Shown here: piece after piece, positions 47,422 through 56,259 of the stretch
Layout: every line of letters begins with the position of its first letter
How positions within the stretch are numbered: the first letter of the stretch is position 1
Assembly: GCF_005887635.2 (NCBI RefSeq)
Contig: NZ_CP040818.1
Span: 3,936,501 to 4,000,500, forward strand
Origin: Paroceanicella profunda
GTDB taxonomy: Bacteria > Pseudomonadota > Alphaproteobacteria > Rhodobacterales > Rhodobacteraceae
DNA: 64,000 nucleotides
Direction of reading: 5' to 3'
Made by a program: the position numbers and the translations under genes
Notes under the pieces: generated by a model
Databases searched by the model: none
Told to the model about the DNA's origin: nothing
The model's input: the letters and a program-made list of their open reading frames with translations, nothing else

Positions 47422-47826
47422 ATGCCCGAACACAGGGTTCTCTACGTTGATGACGACGCCTTCGATGCGGAGATCCTCGCCCGCCACCTGCGCCGGGAGG
47501 GGGAGTGGATCGACACCGCCTGCGGGGGCGTGGAAGCCGTGACGCTGCTCGACACCAGCCGGCACCGGCTGGTGATCATTGACTGGCACCTGCCGGACAT
47601 CGAGGCCAGGGACCTCGCCTGCGCCCTGCGCGCGGCCGATGCCAGCCTGGCCCTGATCTTCCTCAGCGGCGTGCACCTGCCCCAGCAGGAGGACGTGGCC
47701 GTGGAACTCGGCGCCTGCGCCGTGCTCTCCAAGGACAGGGACATGGCCTATCTCAACCAGATCAGCCGCATCCTCGCCGGACTGGCCCAGAACCACCCCC
47801 CGGGCCCCTCACGCACCCGGCACTGA
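47422..47826 (+). CDS. Single-domain response regulator
   Basis: A 134-residue protein that is only a receiver domain: the acidic pair Asp10/Asp11 (VLYVDDDAFD), phosphoacceptor Asp54 in VIIDWHLPD, switch residue Ser in LIFLSG and the conserved Lys in VLSKDRD. There is no output domain, so it would act by protein-protein contact as a CheY- or DivK-like relay. No histidine kinase is in the window. ATG 47422 follows GAGCGGAG; TTG 47416 is an alternative. Its promoter should lie in the 300-bp gap after ompW. Confidence 0.9.
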   Translation: MPEHRVLYVDDDAFDAEILARHLRREGEWIDTACGGVEAVTLLDTSRHRLVIIDWHLPDIEARDLACALRAADASLALIFLSGVHLPQQEDVAVELGACAVLSKDRDMAYLNQISRILAGLAQNHPPGPSRTRH

Positions 47827-48511
47827 CACGGGGGCCGGCCTCGCCCCCGTCATCGCGAAATGAGCCCCCGGGGCGGCACCGTTCACCGCCGGAAGTTGGG
47901 TCGCGTGGGTGGGCGGGCTGCGTGAGCAGGCGGGTTGCATGAGCGGTCGCATGGCGCGCAGATGCGGCCACCTCAGGCGGGCCGGCAGCGCTGGCAGCGG
48001 GACAGCGCAGGCAGTGGCACGGTAGGCAGGCAGGCCGTGCGCCTGGGCGGTCCGACACCGCGCACACCGGCGCCCCTCTGCTGAGCCCGGGACCCGCCCG
48101 CCCCTGCCCCCGCGCGCCTCCGGGGCCCCTGCAACAGTCTGCCGCTCTGCCCTCACAGCGCCCCCCCTCATAGCGCACCGCTCCCCTGTTCACACCGAAA
48201 CGGCGTCCCGGCGAAGCGGCCTCCCGGCGGAACGGCGTCACACCGAAACGGCCTCCCGGCGGAATGGCGCGCCCCTGCCGGATCCCCGATGCCCCGCAAG
48301 GCCCTCAGCGGGCACTCACCAGGCCAGCCGGATGCGCCGCGCCCGGAGGGCCGGGCCGGCCACGGACCGTGCGCTGCACTGCCGCATCGCCGCTTGTGGC
48401 GGACGCGGCGGCGTCTTACCCTCCAGGGGACGTCAGGGTCCGGGGGCGCCCGGCCGGCCGCCCGCCGGGAGAGCGGCCCGCAGCCCCATGCCGAGAAGGA
48501 GATGCCCGCCC
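47827..48511. other. Intergenic gap upstream of eutB
   Basis: About 685 bp. A short imperfect direct repeat (ACACCGAAACGGCNTCCCGG plus CGGAANGGCG) occurs twice at about 48189-48265. No gene is recognised, and the eutBC promoter is presumably near 48400-48480. Confidence 0.4.
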
Positions 48512-49912
48512 GTGCCAAGCTATCGCCACACCGTTGCCGGACAGAGCCATGTCTTCGACGATCTCGCCATGCTGATGGCGCGGGCCACGCCGCTGCGCTC
48601 GGGCGATGTGCTGGCCGGGCTGGCCGCCGGCACGGACGAGGAGCGCGCGGCAGCCCAGCTTGCCCTCGCCGACCTGACGCTTGCCACCTTCCTGTCCGAG
48701 GCCGTGGTGCCCTACGAGGATGACGAAGTCACCCGGCTGATCATCGACGGCCATGACGCGGCCGCCTTCGCGCCCGTGGCCCATCTCACCGTGGGCGGTT
48801 TCCGCGACTGGTTGCTGGCGGACAGCACCGACACCGCCACCCTCACCGCCCTCGCCCCCGGGCTCACGCCGGAGATGGTCGCGGCGGTCTCCAAGATCTG
48901 CCGGGTGCAGGACCTCGTGCTCATCGCGCGCAAATGCGAGGTGGTCACCCGCTTCCGCGACACGATCGGGCTCCGCGGCCGGCTCTCCACCCGCATCCAG
49001 CCCAACCACCCCACCGACAGCCCGGCCGGCGTGGCCGCGGCCATCCTGGACGGGCTGATGTATGCCTCCGGCGACGCCGTGATCGGCATCAACCCGGCCT
49101 CGGACAACACCGCCGCCGTCACCGCCCTGCTGCGCATGCTCGACGAGATCATCCGCCGCTACGAGATCCCCACCCAGTCCTGCGTGCTGTCGCATGTCAC
49201 CACCACCATCGCGGCCATCGAGGCGGGCGCGCCGGTGGACCTGGTGTTCCAGTCCATCGCCGGAACCCAGGCGGCGAACAGTTCCTTCGGCTTCTCGCTG
49301 GCCACGCTGCAGGAGGGCCAGGAGGCCGCGCTCTCGCTGGGGCGCGGCACGCTGGGCGACAACGTGATGTATTTCGAGACCGGCCAGGGCTCCTGCCTCT
49401 CGGCGGATGCGCATCACGGCGTGGACCAGCAGACGCTGGAGGCCCGCGCCTATGCGGTGGCGCGCCGCTTCCGCCCGCTGCTGGTGAACACCGTGGTGGG
49501 GTTCATCGGGCCGGAATACCTCTATGACGGGCGGCAGATCATCCGCGCCGGGCTGGAGGACCATTTCTGCGGCAAGCTGCTCGGCGTGCCGATGGGCTGC
49601 GACGTGTGCTACACGAACCACGCCGAGGCGGACCAGAACGACATGGACGTGCTGCTCACCATGCTGGGCGCCGCCGGCATCACCTTCATCATGGGCATTC
49701 CCGGCTCGGACGACGTGATGCTGAACTACCAGACCACCTCCTTCCACGACGCGCTCTACGCCCGCCGCGTGCTGGGCCTGCGCCCGGCGCCGGAGTTCGA
49801 GGCCTGGCTGGAGACCTCCGGCATCATGGCGGCGGACGGGCGCTTCGCCCTCGGCGATGCCACGCAGGGCCGCATGGCCGGGGCGCTGCGCCTCGCCGGA
49901 GCGGGGGCATGA
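48512..49912 (+). CDS. eutB: Ethanolamine ammonia-lyase large subunit
   Basis: A 466-residue EutB, the TIM-barrel catalytic subunit of adenosylcobalamin-dependent ethanolamine ammonia-lyase (ethanolamine to acetaldehyde and ammonia). Family blocks are IQPNHPTDSPAGVAAAILDGL, YASGDAVIGINPASDN, FQSIAGTQAANSSFG, YFETGQGSCLSADAHHGVDQQT, GFIGPEYLYDGRQIIRAGLEDHFCGKLLGVPMGCDVCYTNHAEAD in layout. GTG 48512 is taken as start because AAGGAG lies 10 nt upstream and the family N-terminus (SYRHTV) begins there. It overlaps eutC by 4 bp. No other eut genes, microcompartment genes or transporter are adjacent. Confidence 0.96.
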   Translation: MPSYRHTVAGQSHVFDDLAMLMARATPLRSGDVLAGLAAGTDEERAAAQLALADLTLATFLSEAVVPYEDDEVTRLIIDGHDAAAFAPVAHLTVGGFRDWLLADSTDTATLTALAPGLTPEMVAAVSKICRVQDLVLIARKCEVVTRFRDTIGLRGRLSTRIQPNHPTDSPAGVAAAILDGLMYASGDAVIGINPASDNTAAVTALLRMLDEIIRRYEIPTQSCVLSHVTTTIAAIEAGAPVDLVFQSIAGTQAANSSFGFSLATLQEGQEAALSLGRGTLGDNVMYFETGQGSCLSADAHHGVDQQTLEARAYAVARRFRPLLVNTVVGFIGPEYLYDGRQIIRAGLEDHFCGKLLGVPMGCDVCYTNHAEADQNDMDVLLTMLGAAGITFIMGIPGSDDVMLNYQTTSFHDALYARRVLGLRPAPEFEAWLETSGIMAADGRFALGDATQGRMAGALRLAGAGA

Positions 49913-50688
49913 GCGGCGCGCAGGATCTCTGGGAAACGCTGCGCCGCCACACGCCGGCGCGCATCGGCCTGGGGCGCTCGGGCATCTCGCTGCCCACGGC
50001 GCGGGCGCTCGAATTCCAGCTCGCCCATGCCCGGGCGCGCACCGCGGTGCATTCGCCGCTCGACACCGGGGCGCTGGGGGCGGCGCTCACGCCGCTGCTC
50101 GGCGCGCCGCTCGTGGTGGCGAGCCGCGCGGGGGATCGCGCCACCTACCTGCAACGCCCGGATCTCGGCCGCCGGCTCTCCACCGCCGCGCATGACGCGC
50201 TGGACGGGGTGTCGGAGGCGGTGGATGTCGCCATCGTGGTGGCGGACGGGCTCTCCGCGCTGGCGGTGGAACAGAACGCCCCACCCTTCCTGGAGGCCTT
50301 CCTGCCGCGGCTGGCGGAGGGCGGGCTGCGCCTGGCCCGGCCGGTGATCGCCACCCAGGCGCGGGTGGCCATCGGCGACGAGATCGGCCGGCTGCTGCGC
50401 GCGCGCGTGGTGGTGATGCTGATCGGCGAGCGGCCCGGGCTCTCGGCCGCCGACAGCCTGGGGCTCTACCTCACCTTCGGCCCCCGCCCCGGCCGCACGG
50501 ACGCGGACCGCAACTGCATCTCCAACATCCGCCCCGGCGGGCTGAGCCACGCGGAGGCCGCCTACCGGGCGCAGTACCTGCTCGGCCAGTCGCTGCTGCG
50601 CGGGCTCTCGGGCGTGCAGCTGAAGGATGACACCGTGGCCGAGGCCCTGCCCAGCGGCGACGGGCCGAACGTGCTCCTGGGATCGTGA
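49909..50688 (+). CDS. eutC: Ethanolamine ammonia-lyase small subunit
   Basis: A 259-residue EutC, which binds the cobalamin together with EutB. Matching segments are TPARIGLGRSGISLPTARALEFQLAHARARTAVH, VVADGLSALAVEQNAPPFLEAFLP, ARVAIGDEIGRLLRARVVVMLIGERPGLSAADSLG and RNCISNIRPGGLSHAEAAYRAQYLL in layout. Its ATGA overlap with the eutB stop implies translational coupling and stoichiometric synthesis. Confidence 0.96.
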   Translation: MSGAQDLWETLRRHTPARIGLGRSGISLPTARALEFQLAHARARTAVHSPLDTGALGAALTPLLGAPLVVASRAGDRATYLQRPDLGRRLSTAAHDALDGVSEAVDVAIVVADGLSALAVEQNAPPFLEAFLPRLAEGGLRLARPVIATQARVAIGDEIGRLLRARVVVMLIGERPGLSAADSLGLYLTFGPRPGRTDADRNCISNIRPGGLSHAEAAYRAQYLLGQSLLRGLSGVQLKDDTVAEALPSGDGPNVLLGS

Positions 50689-50699
50689 CATCGCAGGGT

Positions 50700-50728
50700 T
50701 TGACTTGGCCCGCGCGAGGGCCCAGACT
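50700..50728 (+). promoter_or_regulatory. Candidate promoter for the small gene after eutC
   Basis: TTGACT at 50700-50705 and CAGACT at 50723-50728 with a 17-nt spacer, about 34 bp upstream of ATG 50762. The -35 element is good, the -10 weak. Confidence 0.4.
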
Positions 50729-50761
50729 CCGGGCACAAAACCAAGAACCGGAGGAAACATC

Positions 50762-50986
50762 ATGACCCATCCAAAGACCGCATCGGCGGCGCAATGGGTG
50801 CATGCCGACCCGTCGGAAGCGGGTCGCCACCCGCTCGATGAGATCGGCGACAGCCACCAGGGCGATGCCGCCCGGGTTCGCGCGCTGCACCTGCGCGACG
50901 ACGGGTCCCTGGGCCCGCGCCGCTCCAGCCTGTTCCGGGCCCGCCCGGAGGCGCACACGCCGGGGTTCACGCCGAAACGCAACTGA
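50762..50986 (+). CDS. Small conserved-looking hypothetical protein, 74 residues
   Basis: ATG 50762 has an excellent ribosome site (GGAGGAAAC) and a candidate promoter. The product is hydrophilic, with a centre EAGRHPLDEIGDSHQGDAARVRALHLRDDG and a basic tail, no signal peptide and no membrane segment. I do not recognise the family. It ends just before a strong terminator, so it is a compact one-gene unit and probably real. Confidence 0.6.
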   Translation: MTHPKTASAAQWVHADPSEAGRHPLDEIGDSHQGDAARVRALHLRDDGSLGPRRSSLFRARPEAHTPGFTPKRN

Positions 50987-51031
50987 CATCCGGCGGGCCG
51001 GCCCTCACCGGCCCCGCCACCGATCAGCGCG

Positions 51032-51060
51032 CGCGCCCCGGCCCTCCGGGGCGCGTGTTT
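51032..51060 (+). terminator. Intrinsic terminator after the 74-residue gene
   Basis: A perfect 10-bp stem CGCGCCCCGG and CCGGGGCGCG with loop CCCT, followed by TGTTTCGTC. Confidence 0.82.
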
Positions 51061-51590
51061 CGTCTGGCGCGGTGGGCCTCCCTGTCAGGCGGATGCCCTC
51101 CGCAGCGGCGCCACCGCATCGTCCCGCCGTTGCCCCGCTCTCCGCGCCACCTTCCTTCGGGGAGAAACGCCCACCTCGCCGAGGGGGCTCCGCCCCCGCA
51201 GCTCGGCGGTCGTGGCGAAGGCCGCGGCCTCCGCCAGCCAGGCGTCACCCGGGCGCATCAAGCGCGCCGCCTCCGGTGCCTGCGGGGTCCGGGTCACCCG
51301 GGCGGAGGGCACCGCTCACGATGTCGAACACAATCCCTCGGCGAGCCCCCCGCATTCCCCCGGCCTGCACCCTGCACCGCGCGCGACGCTGGACGGCGCA
51401 GGACCAGCGGTCCTGTGCCACGACCCGCGAGCTGCGGGGGCCGCAGGCCTCCTCGGCGAGCGGGGCGTTTTCCGCGGCATGGCGGCCGGGCTGCACCGGG
51501 AGCGAAGCAGAAGGAAAGGGGCAGCAATGTGCGGCACGTGGCACGGTTGGCATGGTGGGGCGCCGGCACGGTCCGGGCGAACCGGCGACT
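51061..51590. other. Non-coding DNA before the heptanucleotide array
   Basis: About 530 bp without a recognisable gene. Open frames here only continue into the repeat and have no domain. Short CGCCGAGG/CCTCGGCG inverted sequences occur near 51175-51200. Confidence 0.35.
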
Positions 51591-51820
51591 CGCAGGACGC
51601 AGGACGCAGCACGCAGCACGCAGTACGCAGCACGCAGCACGCAGCACGCAGCACGCAGCACGCAGCACGCAGCACGCAGCACGCAGCACGCAGCACGCAG
51701 CACGCAGCACGCAGCACGCAGCACGCAGCACGCAGCACGCAGCACGCAGCACGCAGCACGCAGCACGCAGCACGCAGCACGCAGCACGCAGCACGCAGCA
51801 CGCAGCACGCAGCACGCAGC
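51591..51820. repeat. Heptanucleotide minisatellite CGCAGCA, about 33 copies
   Basis: A nearly perfect run of CGCAGCA over 230 bp. The first two units read CGCAGGA and one early unit CGCAGTA; the rest are identical. Because 7 is not divisible by 3, every + frame encodes the same cyclic heptapeptide (AARSTQH) and every - frame a VLRAACC repeat, so open frames here carry no coding information. Confidence 0.98.
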
Positions 51821-52113
51821 GAAGTATGGTCGGGTATCGCCGGTGGAGACGCAAGGTATGTGGCGCGCGCAACGGGGCGCGGGCCCGGAGCGGTGTGCGG
51901 CGTCAGGTGGAGTTCTCGGGCCGGGGGTCCGGCGACCCCCGGCGCCTACGCGGACACGTCAGAGGCTTTGCCGGTTCCGGCGGCGTTTCCCTCGGAGGCC
52001 CTGCCCGCCGCGTGGCGCGCAGGGGTGCGGACACCGGGCCCTGGGCAGCGAAAATGTTCGCGGTGGCGCCGCGGCCGGGGCGGGTCCCCCGGCCGCGCGC
52101 CCCTCTGCCCGGT
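51821..52113. other. Gap between the minisatellite and preA
   Basis: About 290 bp of GC-rich DNA at the 3' end of preA. No gene or clear terminator is seen. Confidence 0.3.
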
Positions 52114-53415
52114 TCATTCCGCGGCGACGCGCCCCGGGTTGTTGGGGTGCATCGTCCAGTTCGCGTAGGTGTCTTCAACGATGCGGCCGGTGCGCGGGTC
52201 GGTCTCGCCCGCCTGCATCGGCACCATGTCGATGCAGCCCTCCACCGGGCAGACGTTGACGCAGAGGTTGCAGGCCACGCATTCGTCGTCCTTCACCTCG
52301 AACACCCGGTCCGGCGACATGGCGATCGCCTGGTGCGAGGTGTCCTCGCAGGCGGCAAAGCAGCGGCCGCAGGAGATGCACAGGTCCTGGTTGATCTTCG
52401 CCTTCGCCACGTAGTTGAGGTTGAGGTACTGCCAGTCCGTCACGTTGGGCACCGCGCGGCCGATGATGTCGTCGAGGCGGGCGTGGCCCTTCTCGTCCAT
52501 CCAGGCCTCCAGCCCGGCGATCATCTCCTGCACCACCTTGAAGCCGTAGGTCATCGCCGCGGTGCACACCTGCACATTGCCGCAGCCCAGCGCGATGAAC
52601 TCCGCCGCGTCGCGCCAGGTCGTCACCCCGCCGATGCCGGAGATCGGCATGCCGCGGGTCTCCGCGTCACGGGCGATCTCGGCCACCATGTTGAGGGCGA
52701 TTGGCTTTACCGCCGGGCCGCAGTAGCCGCCGTGGCTGCCCTTGCCGTCGATCGAGGGCTCGGGGGAGAAGCTGTCGAGGTTCACCGAGGTGATCGAGGA
52801 GACGGTGTTGATCAGGCTCACCGCGTCGGCGCCGCCGGCCTTTGCCGCGCGGGCGGGGTAGCGGATGTCGGTGATGTTGGGGGTGAGCTTCACGATCACC
52901 GGCATGCGGGTGGCCTGCTTGCACCAGCGCGCCACCATCTCGATGTACTCGGGCACCTGGCCCACGGCCGAGCCCATGCCGCGCTCGGACATGCCGTGGG
53001 GGCAGCCGAAGTTCAGCTCGATCCCGTCCGCTCCCGTGGCCTCCACCAGCGGGATGATGCCCTTCCAGCTCTCCTCGTCGCAGGGCACCATGAGCGAGAC
53101 GATCACCGCACGGTCCGGGTAGTCGCGCTTCACCGAGGTGATCTCGCGCAGGTTCACCTCCAGCGGGCGGTCGGTGATCAGCTCGATGTTGTTGAGCCCC
53201 AGCAGCCGCCGGTCCGCCCCCCAGATCGCGCCGTAGCGCGGGCCGTTCACGTTCACCACATGGGGGTCCAGGCCGAGGGTCTTCCAGACCACCCCGCCCC
53301 AGCCGGCCTCGAAGGCGCGGCGGACGTTGTATTCCTTGTCCGTCGGCGGCGCGGAAGCCAGCCAGAACGGGTTCGGCGACTTGATGCCGAGGAAATTGCC
53401 GCGGATGTCTGCCAT
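52114..53415 (-). CDS. preA: NAD-dependent dihydropyrimidine dehydrogenase subunit PreA
   Basis: A 433-residue flavoprotein that reduces uracil/thymine with PreT. The N-terminal FMN-binding TIM barrel (1-320) carries the DPD active-site loop ELNFGCPHGMSERGMG, with Asn135 and the proton-donor Cys138 corresponding to Asn668 and Cys671 of mammalian DPD, and the INTVSS pair. The C-terminal ferredoxin domain has two [4Fe-4S] motifs, CISCGRCFAACED and CVACNLCVNVCPVEGC. ATG 53415 follows GGAGACC. It lies downstream of preT on the same strand, with 236 bp between, and is probably under the RutR operator at 55026. Confidence 0.96.
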   Translation of the reverse strand: MADIRGNFLGIKSPNPFWLASAPPTDKEYNVRRAFEAGWGGVVWKTLGLDPHVVNVNGPRYGAIWGADRRLLGLNNIELITDRPLEVNLREITSVKRDYPDRAVIVSLMVPCDEESWKGIIPLVEATGADGIELNFGCPHGMSERGMGSAVGQVPEYIEMVARWCKQATRMPVIVKLTPNITDIRYPARAAKAGGADAVSLINTVSSITSVNLDSFSPEPSIDGKGSHGGYCGPAVKPIALNMVAEIARDAETRGMPISGIGGVTTWRDAAEFIALGCGNVQVCTAAMTYGFKVVQEMIAGLEAWMDEKGHARLDDIIGRAVPNVTDWQYLNLNYVAKAKINQDLCISCGRCFAACEDTSHQAIAMSPDRVFEVKDDECVACNLCVNVCPVEGCIDMVPMQAGETDPRTGRIVEDTYANWTMHPNNPGRVAAE

Positions 53416-53651
53416 CTTGGTGGTCTCCTCTCAGGCGCGCGGGCGGGAGGACATCTCCCGCGGGGCGATCCGGCCCGCGCGCACGCAGGCACCAGGGGTC
53501 TGCACTGTCTCGCGCGCCGCGCGCCCGGACTGCGGGCTGGCGCGGCGCGGCTCCGGCGCCGCAGAGCGGCGCGCGGCGGGTCTGATGCGGGGCGCGCCGC
53601 AAAGGGCGGCACGCGGCGCGGCCGCCTGCGCCGGGGTGGCCGGGTGCGCAC

Positions 53652-54980
53652 TCATGACAGCGCCCGGTGAATGCTCTCGGCCGCGTCGCGCCCCTCGGCC
53701 ACCGCGGTCACGGTGAGGTCGTCTCCGCCGGTGGCGCAGTCTCCCCCGGCCCAGACCTTGTCGAGCCCGGTGAAGCCTTCGGCATCCACCCGGATCTTGC
53801 CGCGCTCCAGCCGGAGGCCCTCGGGCACCGCGCCCAGTGTCTGGCCGATGGCACGGAACACCTGGTCGGCGGGGATGCAGAAGGTCTCGCCGGTGCCGGT
53901 GAGCCCCTCCGGCCCGTCCTCGGTGTATTCGAATTCCACCTCGCGCACCGCGCCGTTGCCCAGCACGGCCACGGGCCGGGCGTTGAAGCGCAGGGTGACG
54001 CCCTTCTGCGCCGCGAGCTCCTGCTCGTAGCCGCTGGCGGACATGCGGTCCTGGCCGCGGCGGTAGACGATGGTCACCGTCTCCGCGCCCAGCAGCTTCG
54101 ACTGCACGGCCGCGTCCACCGCCGTCATGCCGCCGCCCAGAACCACGACGTTGCGGCCCACGGGCAGCGTGGCGAGGTCCTCGGCCTGGCGCAGCTCGGC
54201 GATGAAGTCCACTGCGTCGGCCACGCCGTCGCGCCCGGCGCCGTCCACATCCAGCGCGTTCACGCCGGAGAGGCCGAGCCCGAGGAACACCGCGTCGAAC
54301 TCCGCCCTCAGGCCATCGAGCGACAGGTCCGCCCCCAGGTGCCGCCCGGTTTCCAGCGTGATGCCGCCGATGGCGAGCAGCCAGTCCAGCTCTGCCTGGG
54401 CGAAATCCTGCGTGCTCTTGTAGGCGGCGATGCCGTATTCGTTCAGCCCGCCGCCCTTGGCGCGCGCGTCGTAGAGGGTGACCGCGTGGCCCTTCATCGC
54501 CAGCCGGTGCGCGCAGGCGAGCCCCGCCGGCCCGGCACCGACCACGGCGACGCGCCGGCCCGTGGGTGCTGCGCGGGTGAAGGGGTGGCTGCCCGCGGCC
54601 ATCATCGCGTCGGTCGCGAAGCGCTGCAGCCGGCCGATCTCCACCGGGCGGCTCTCCGCGGTCTCGCGCACGCAGGCCTGTTCGCACAGGGTCTCCGTGG
54701 GGCAGACCCGGGCGCACATGCCGCCGAGGATGTTCTGTGACAAGATGGTCTTCGCCGCGGCCTTCGGCTGTTCCGTCGCGATCTGGCGAATGAACAGCGG
54801 GATGTCGATGGAGGTGGGACAGGCCGTCACGCAGGGCGCGTCATGGCAGAAGTAGCAGCGGTCCGCCGCCACCAGCGCCTCATGCGGCGTGAGCGGGGCA
54901 TGAAGGTCGGAGAAATGCGCCGCAAGCGTTTCTCCGTCGAGCCGTCCCGGCTGGAGGCCGGGCATGCGCTGGGTTGCCAT
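53652..54980 (-). CDS. preT: NAD(P)-dependent dihydropyrimidine dehydrogenase subunit PreT
   Basis: A 442-residue GltD-like subunit that passes electrons from NAD(P)H to PreA. The N-terminal Fe-S domain has CYFCHDAPCVTACPTSIDI and CARVCPTETLCEQAC. The FAD fold is VAVVGAGPAGLACAHRLA and the NAD(P) fold NVVVLGGGMTAVDAA. The C-terminal FAD segment is VWAGGDCATGGDDLTVTAVAEGRDAA. ATG 54980 is chosen because AGGGAGA precedes it; a longer reading to 55034 would overlap the RutR operator. It is the first gene of the preTA unit. Confidence 0.95.
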   Translation of the reverse strand: MATQRMPGLQPGRLDGETLAAHFSDLHAPLTPHEALVAADRCYFCHDAPCVTACPTSIDIPLFIRQIATEQPKAAAKTILSQNILGGMCARVCPTETLCEQACVRETAESRPVEIGRLQRFATDAMMAAGSHPFTRAAPTGRRVAVVGAGPAGLACAHRLAMKGHAVTLYDARAKGGGLNEYGIAAYKSTQDFAQAELDWLLAIGGITLETGRHLGADLSLDGLRAEFDAVFLGLGLSGVNALDVDGAGRDGVADAVDFIAELRQAEDLATLPVGRNVVVLGGGMTAVDAAVQSKLLGAETVTIVYRRGQDRMSASGYEQELAAQKGVTLRFNARPVAVLGNGAVREVEFEYTEDGPEGLTGTGETFCIPADQVFRAIGQTLGAVPEGLRLERGKIRVDAEGFTGLDKVWAGGDCATGGDDLTVTAVAEGRDAAESIHRALS

Positions 54981-55025
54981 CAACAATCTCCCTGTAGGGG
55001 CCGCGTCGGGTGCCTGCGCAGAATG

Positions 55026-55041
55026 TTGACCCAATGGTCAA
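55026..55041. promoter_or_regulatory. RutR operator upstream of preT
   Basis: TTGACCCAATGGTCAA has the same TTGACC-N4-GGTCAA core as the site at 23831. It lies 46 bp upstream of ATG 54980, nearly the same distance as in front of rutR (45 bp). Confidence 0.8.
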
Positions 55042-55495
55042 ATTCTCGCAAGCGGAATTTTCGGACAGGATGAAAATCCCTGCCCTCTGACCGGGCAGCC
55101 CCCGAGGGCGCACGCCCGTGAAAGCGGCAATGCCCCTGAGACGATCTCCGGGGCATCGGCGCACAGAAAGCCTCCGCCCCCGGACAAGCGAGCGGCAGGG
55201 CCCAAGTGGCCCACGCGGCCTGTCACGTATCCGCGCCTAGCCGACGGCGCAGGCGCGGGCGCCGCATCCGCGCAGGCGGGCAGTCAGCGTGCTCGGATGA
55301 TGGAGGAAGTGGCCAGCGCCGCGCCGTGCGCGGTCCCGCTTCGGAGCGAAACGTCCGGCATCAGGCGCTCTTGCGGCGCCGTCGCCCGCCGGGCGCACTG
55401 AAACCGCGCGACCTGCCGGTCGGTCAGCCGGGGCGATGGAGGTGGTACGGGAGGCTGGAGCGCGCCGGACAAGGCTGTCGCACGGCTGCGCGGGG
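55042..55495. other. Intergenic gap between preT and the DUF1150 gene
   Basis: About 450 bp. Beyond the RutR operator I see no gene. The end near 55496 is the DUF1150 terminator. Confidence 0.35.
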
Positions 55496-55526
55496 CCCCC
55501 TCCCCGCCCGGTGGCGGAGAGGGGGG
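55496..55526 (-). terminator. Terminator of the hsp20-DUF1150 operon
   Basis: A 13-bp GC-rich stem (CCCCCTCCCCGCC and GGCGGAGAGGGGG, with one G-U-type pair) with a 4-nt loop begins 6 bp after the DUF1150 stop. Confidence 0.65.
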
Positions 55527-55532
55527 CTGGCG

Positions 55533-55760
55533 TCAGTGGACGCTTACCGGCGTGTAGTCATTCTGTCGGGCGACGGCGAAGGCCATCTTGCGATCGCCGA
55601 CAAGGGCGAGCGGCTCGCCATCCTCACCGTGGATGGCGTAGAGATCGGTGACACCCTCGGGCACCTCGATCTGCGGCGGCAGGTCCCGGCTGTGCACCCG
55701 GCGCACGTAGGCGAGCGGCAGGGCCAGGTGGGTCTTGGTCAGGTTCTCGGCGTTATTCAT
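55533..55760 (-). CDS. DUF1150 family protein
   Basis: A 75-residue protein with the DUF1150 pattern: LPLAYVRRV near the start, DLYAIHGEDGEPLALVGDRKMAFAVARQND in the centre and the terminal PVSVH. Proteins of this family are usually encoded beside an Hsp20 gene in alphaproteobacteria, as here (15-bp gap). Function is unknown; a partner role for the small heat-shock protein is inferred from the fixed neighbourhood. Confidence 0.9.
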   Translation of the reverse strand: MNNAENLTKTHLALPLAYVRRVHSRDLPPQIEVPEGVTDLYAIHGEDGEPLALVGDRKMAFAVARQNDYTPVSVH

Positions 55761-55775
55761 GGGAATGCTCCTTCC

Positions 55776-56192
55776 TCACCGGTCTCTGGTGATCTCGATC
55801 CTGCGCACCACGCTTTCAGGGGCGTGACGCACCAGATCCACATGCAACAGCCCGCAATCGAGCCGGGCCGTGGCAACCTCCACCCCTTCGGCCAGCACGA
55901 AGGCGCGCTGGAACTGGCGGGTGGCAATGCCACGATGCAGGAAAACACGCCCCTCCGAGTCGTCGGTATTGCGACCGCGGATGACGAGCTGGTTGTCCTC
56001 GATGGTCACCGAGAGATCTTCCTCACGGAAGCCAGCGACGGCCAGGGTGATGCGATAGATGCCTTCCCCGGACTGCTCGATATTGTAGGGCGGATAGCCC
56101 TCGTTACCGGATTTGGCAGTGCGCTCGACCAGCCTGTCGAGCTGTTCAAACCCCAGCAGGTAGGGGTGGGAGGCAAAGGATACCCTGGTCAT
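55776..56192 (-). CDS. Small heat-shock protein, Hsp20/IbpA family
   Basis: A 138-residue alpha-crystallin-domain chaperone that holds unfolded proteins. The N-terminus FEQLDRLVERTAKSGNEGYPPYNIE is typical of IbpA-like members. The domain runs YRITLAVAGFREEDLSVTIEDNQLVIRG, then GIATRQFQRAFVLAEGVEV and the short C-terminal strand. ATG 56192 is used. It is the first gene of the hsp20-DUF1150 operon and has a candidate sigma-32 promoter 70-95 bp upstream. Confidence 0.94.
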   Translation of the reverse strand: MTRVSFASHPYLLGFEQLDRLVERTAKSGNEGYPPYNIEQSGEGIYRITLAVAGFREEDLSVTIEDNQLVIRGRNTDDSEGRVFLHRGIATRQFQRAFVLAEGVEVATARLDCGLLHVDLVRHAPESVVRRIEITRDR

Positions 56193-56259
56193 GCTCTAGC
56201 CCTTCTTGCAAAGCGACTTGCCGGCGGGCCCCGTTACGGCGACCGCGCCTGCCTGAAGA

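Noticed and set aside
51212..52168. Repeat protein with AARSTQH units
   Set aside because: The unit is 7 bp, so every frame shows the same peptide. There is no ribosome site or conserved flank, hence a minisatellite.
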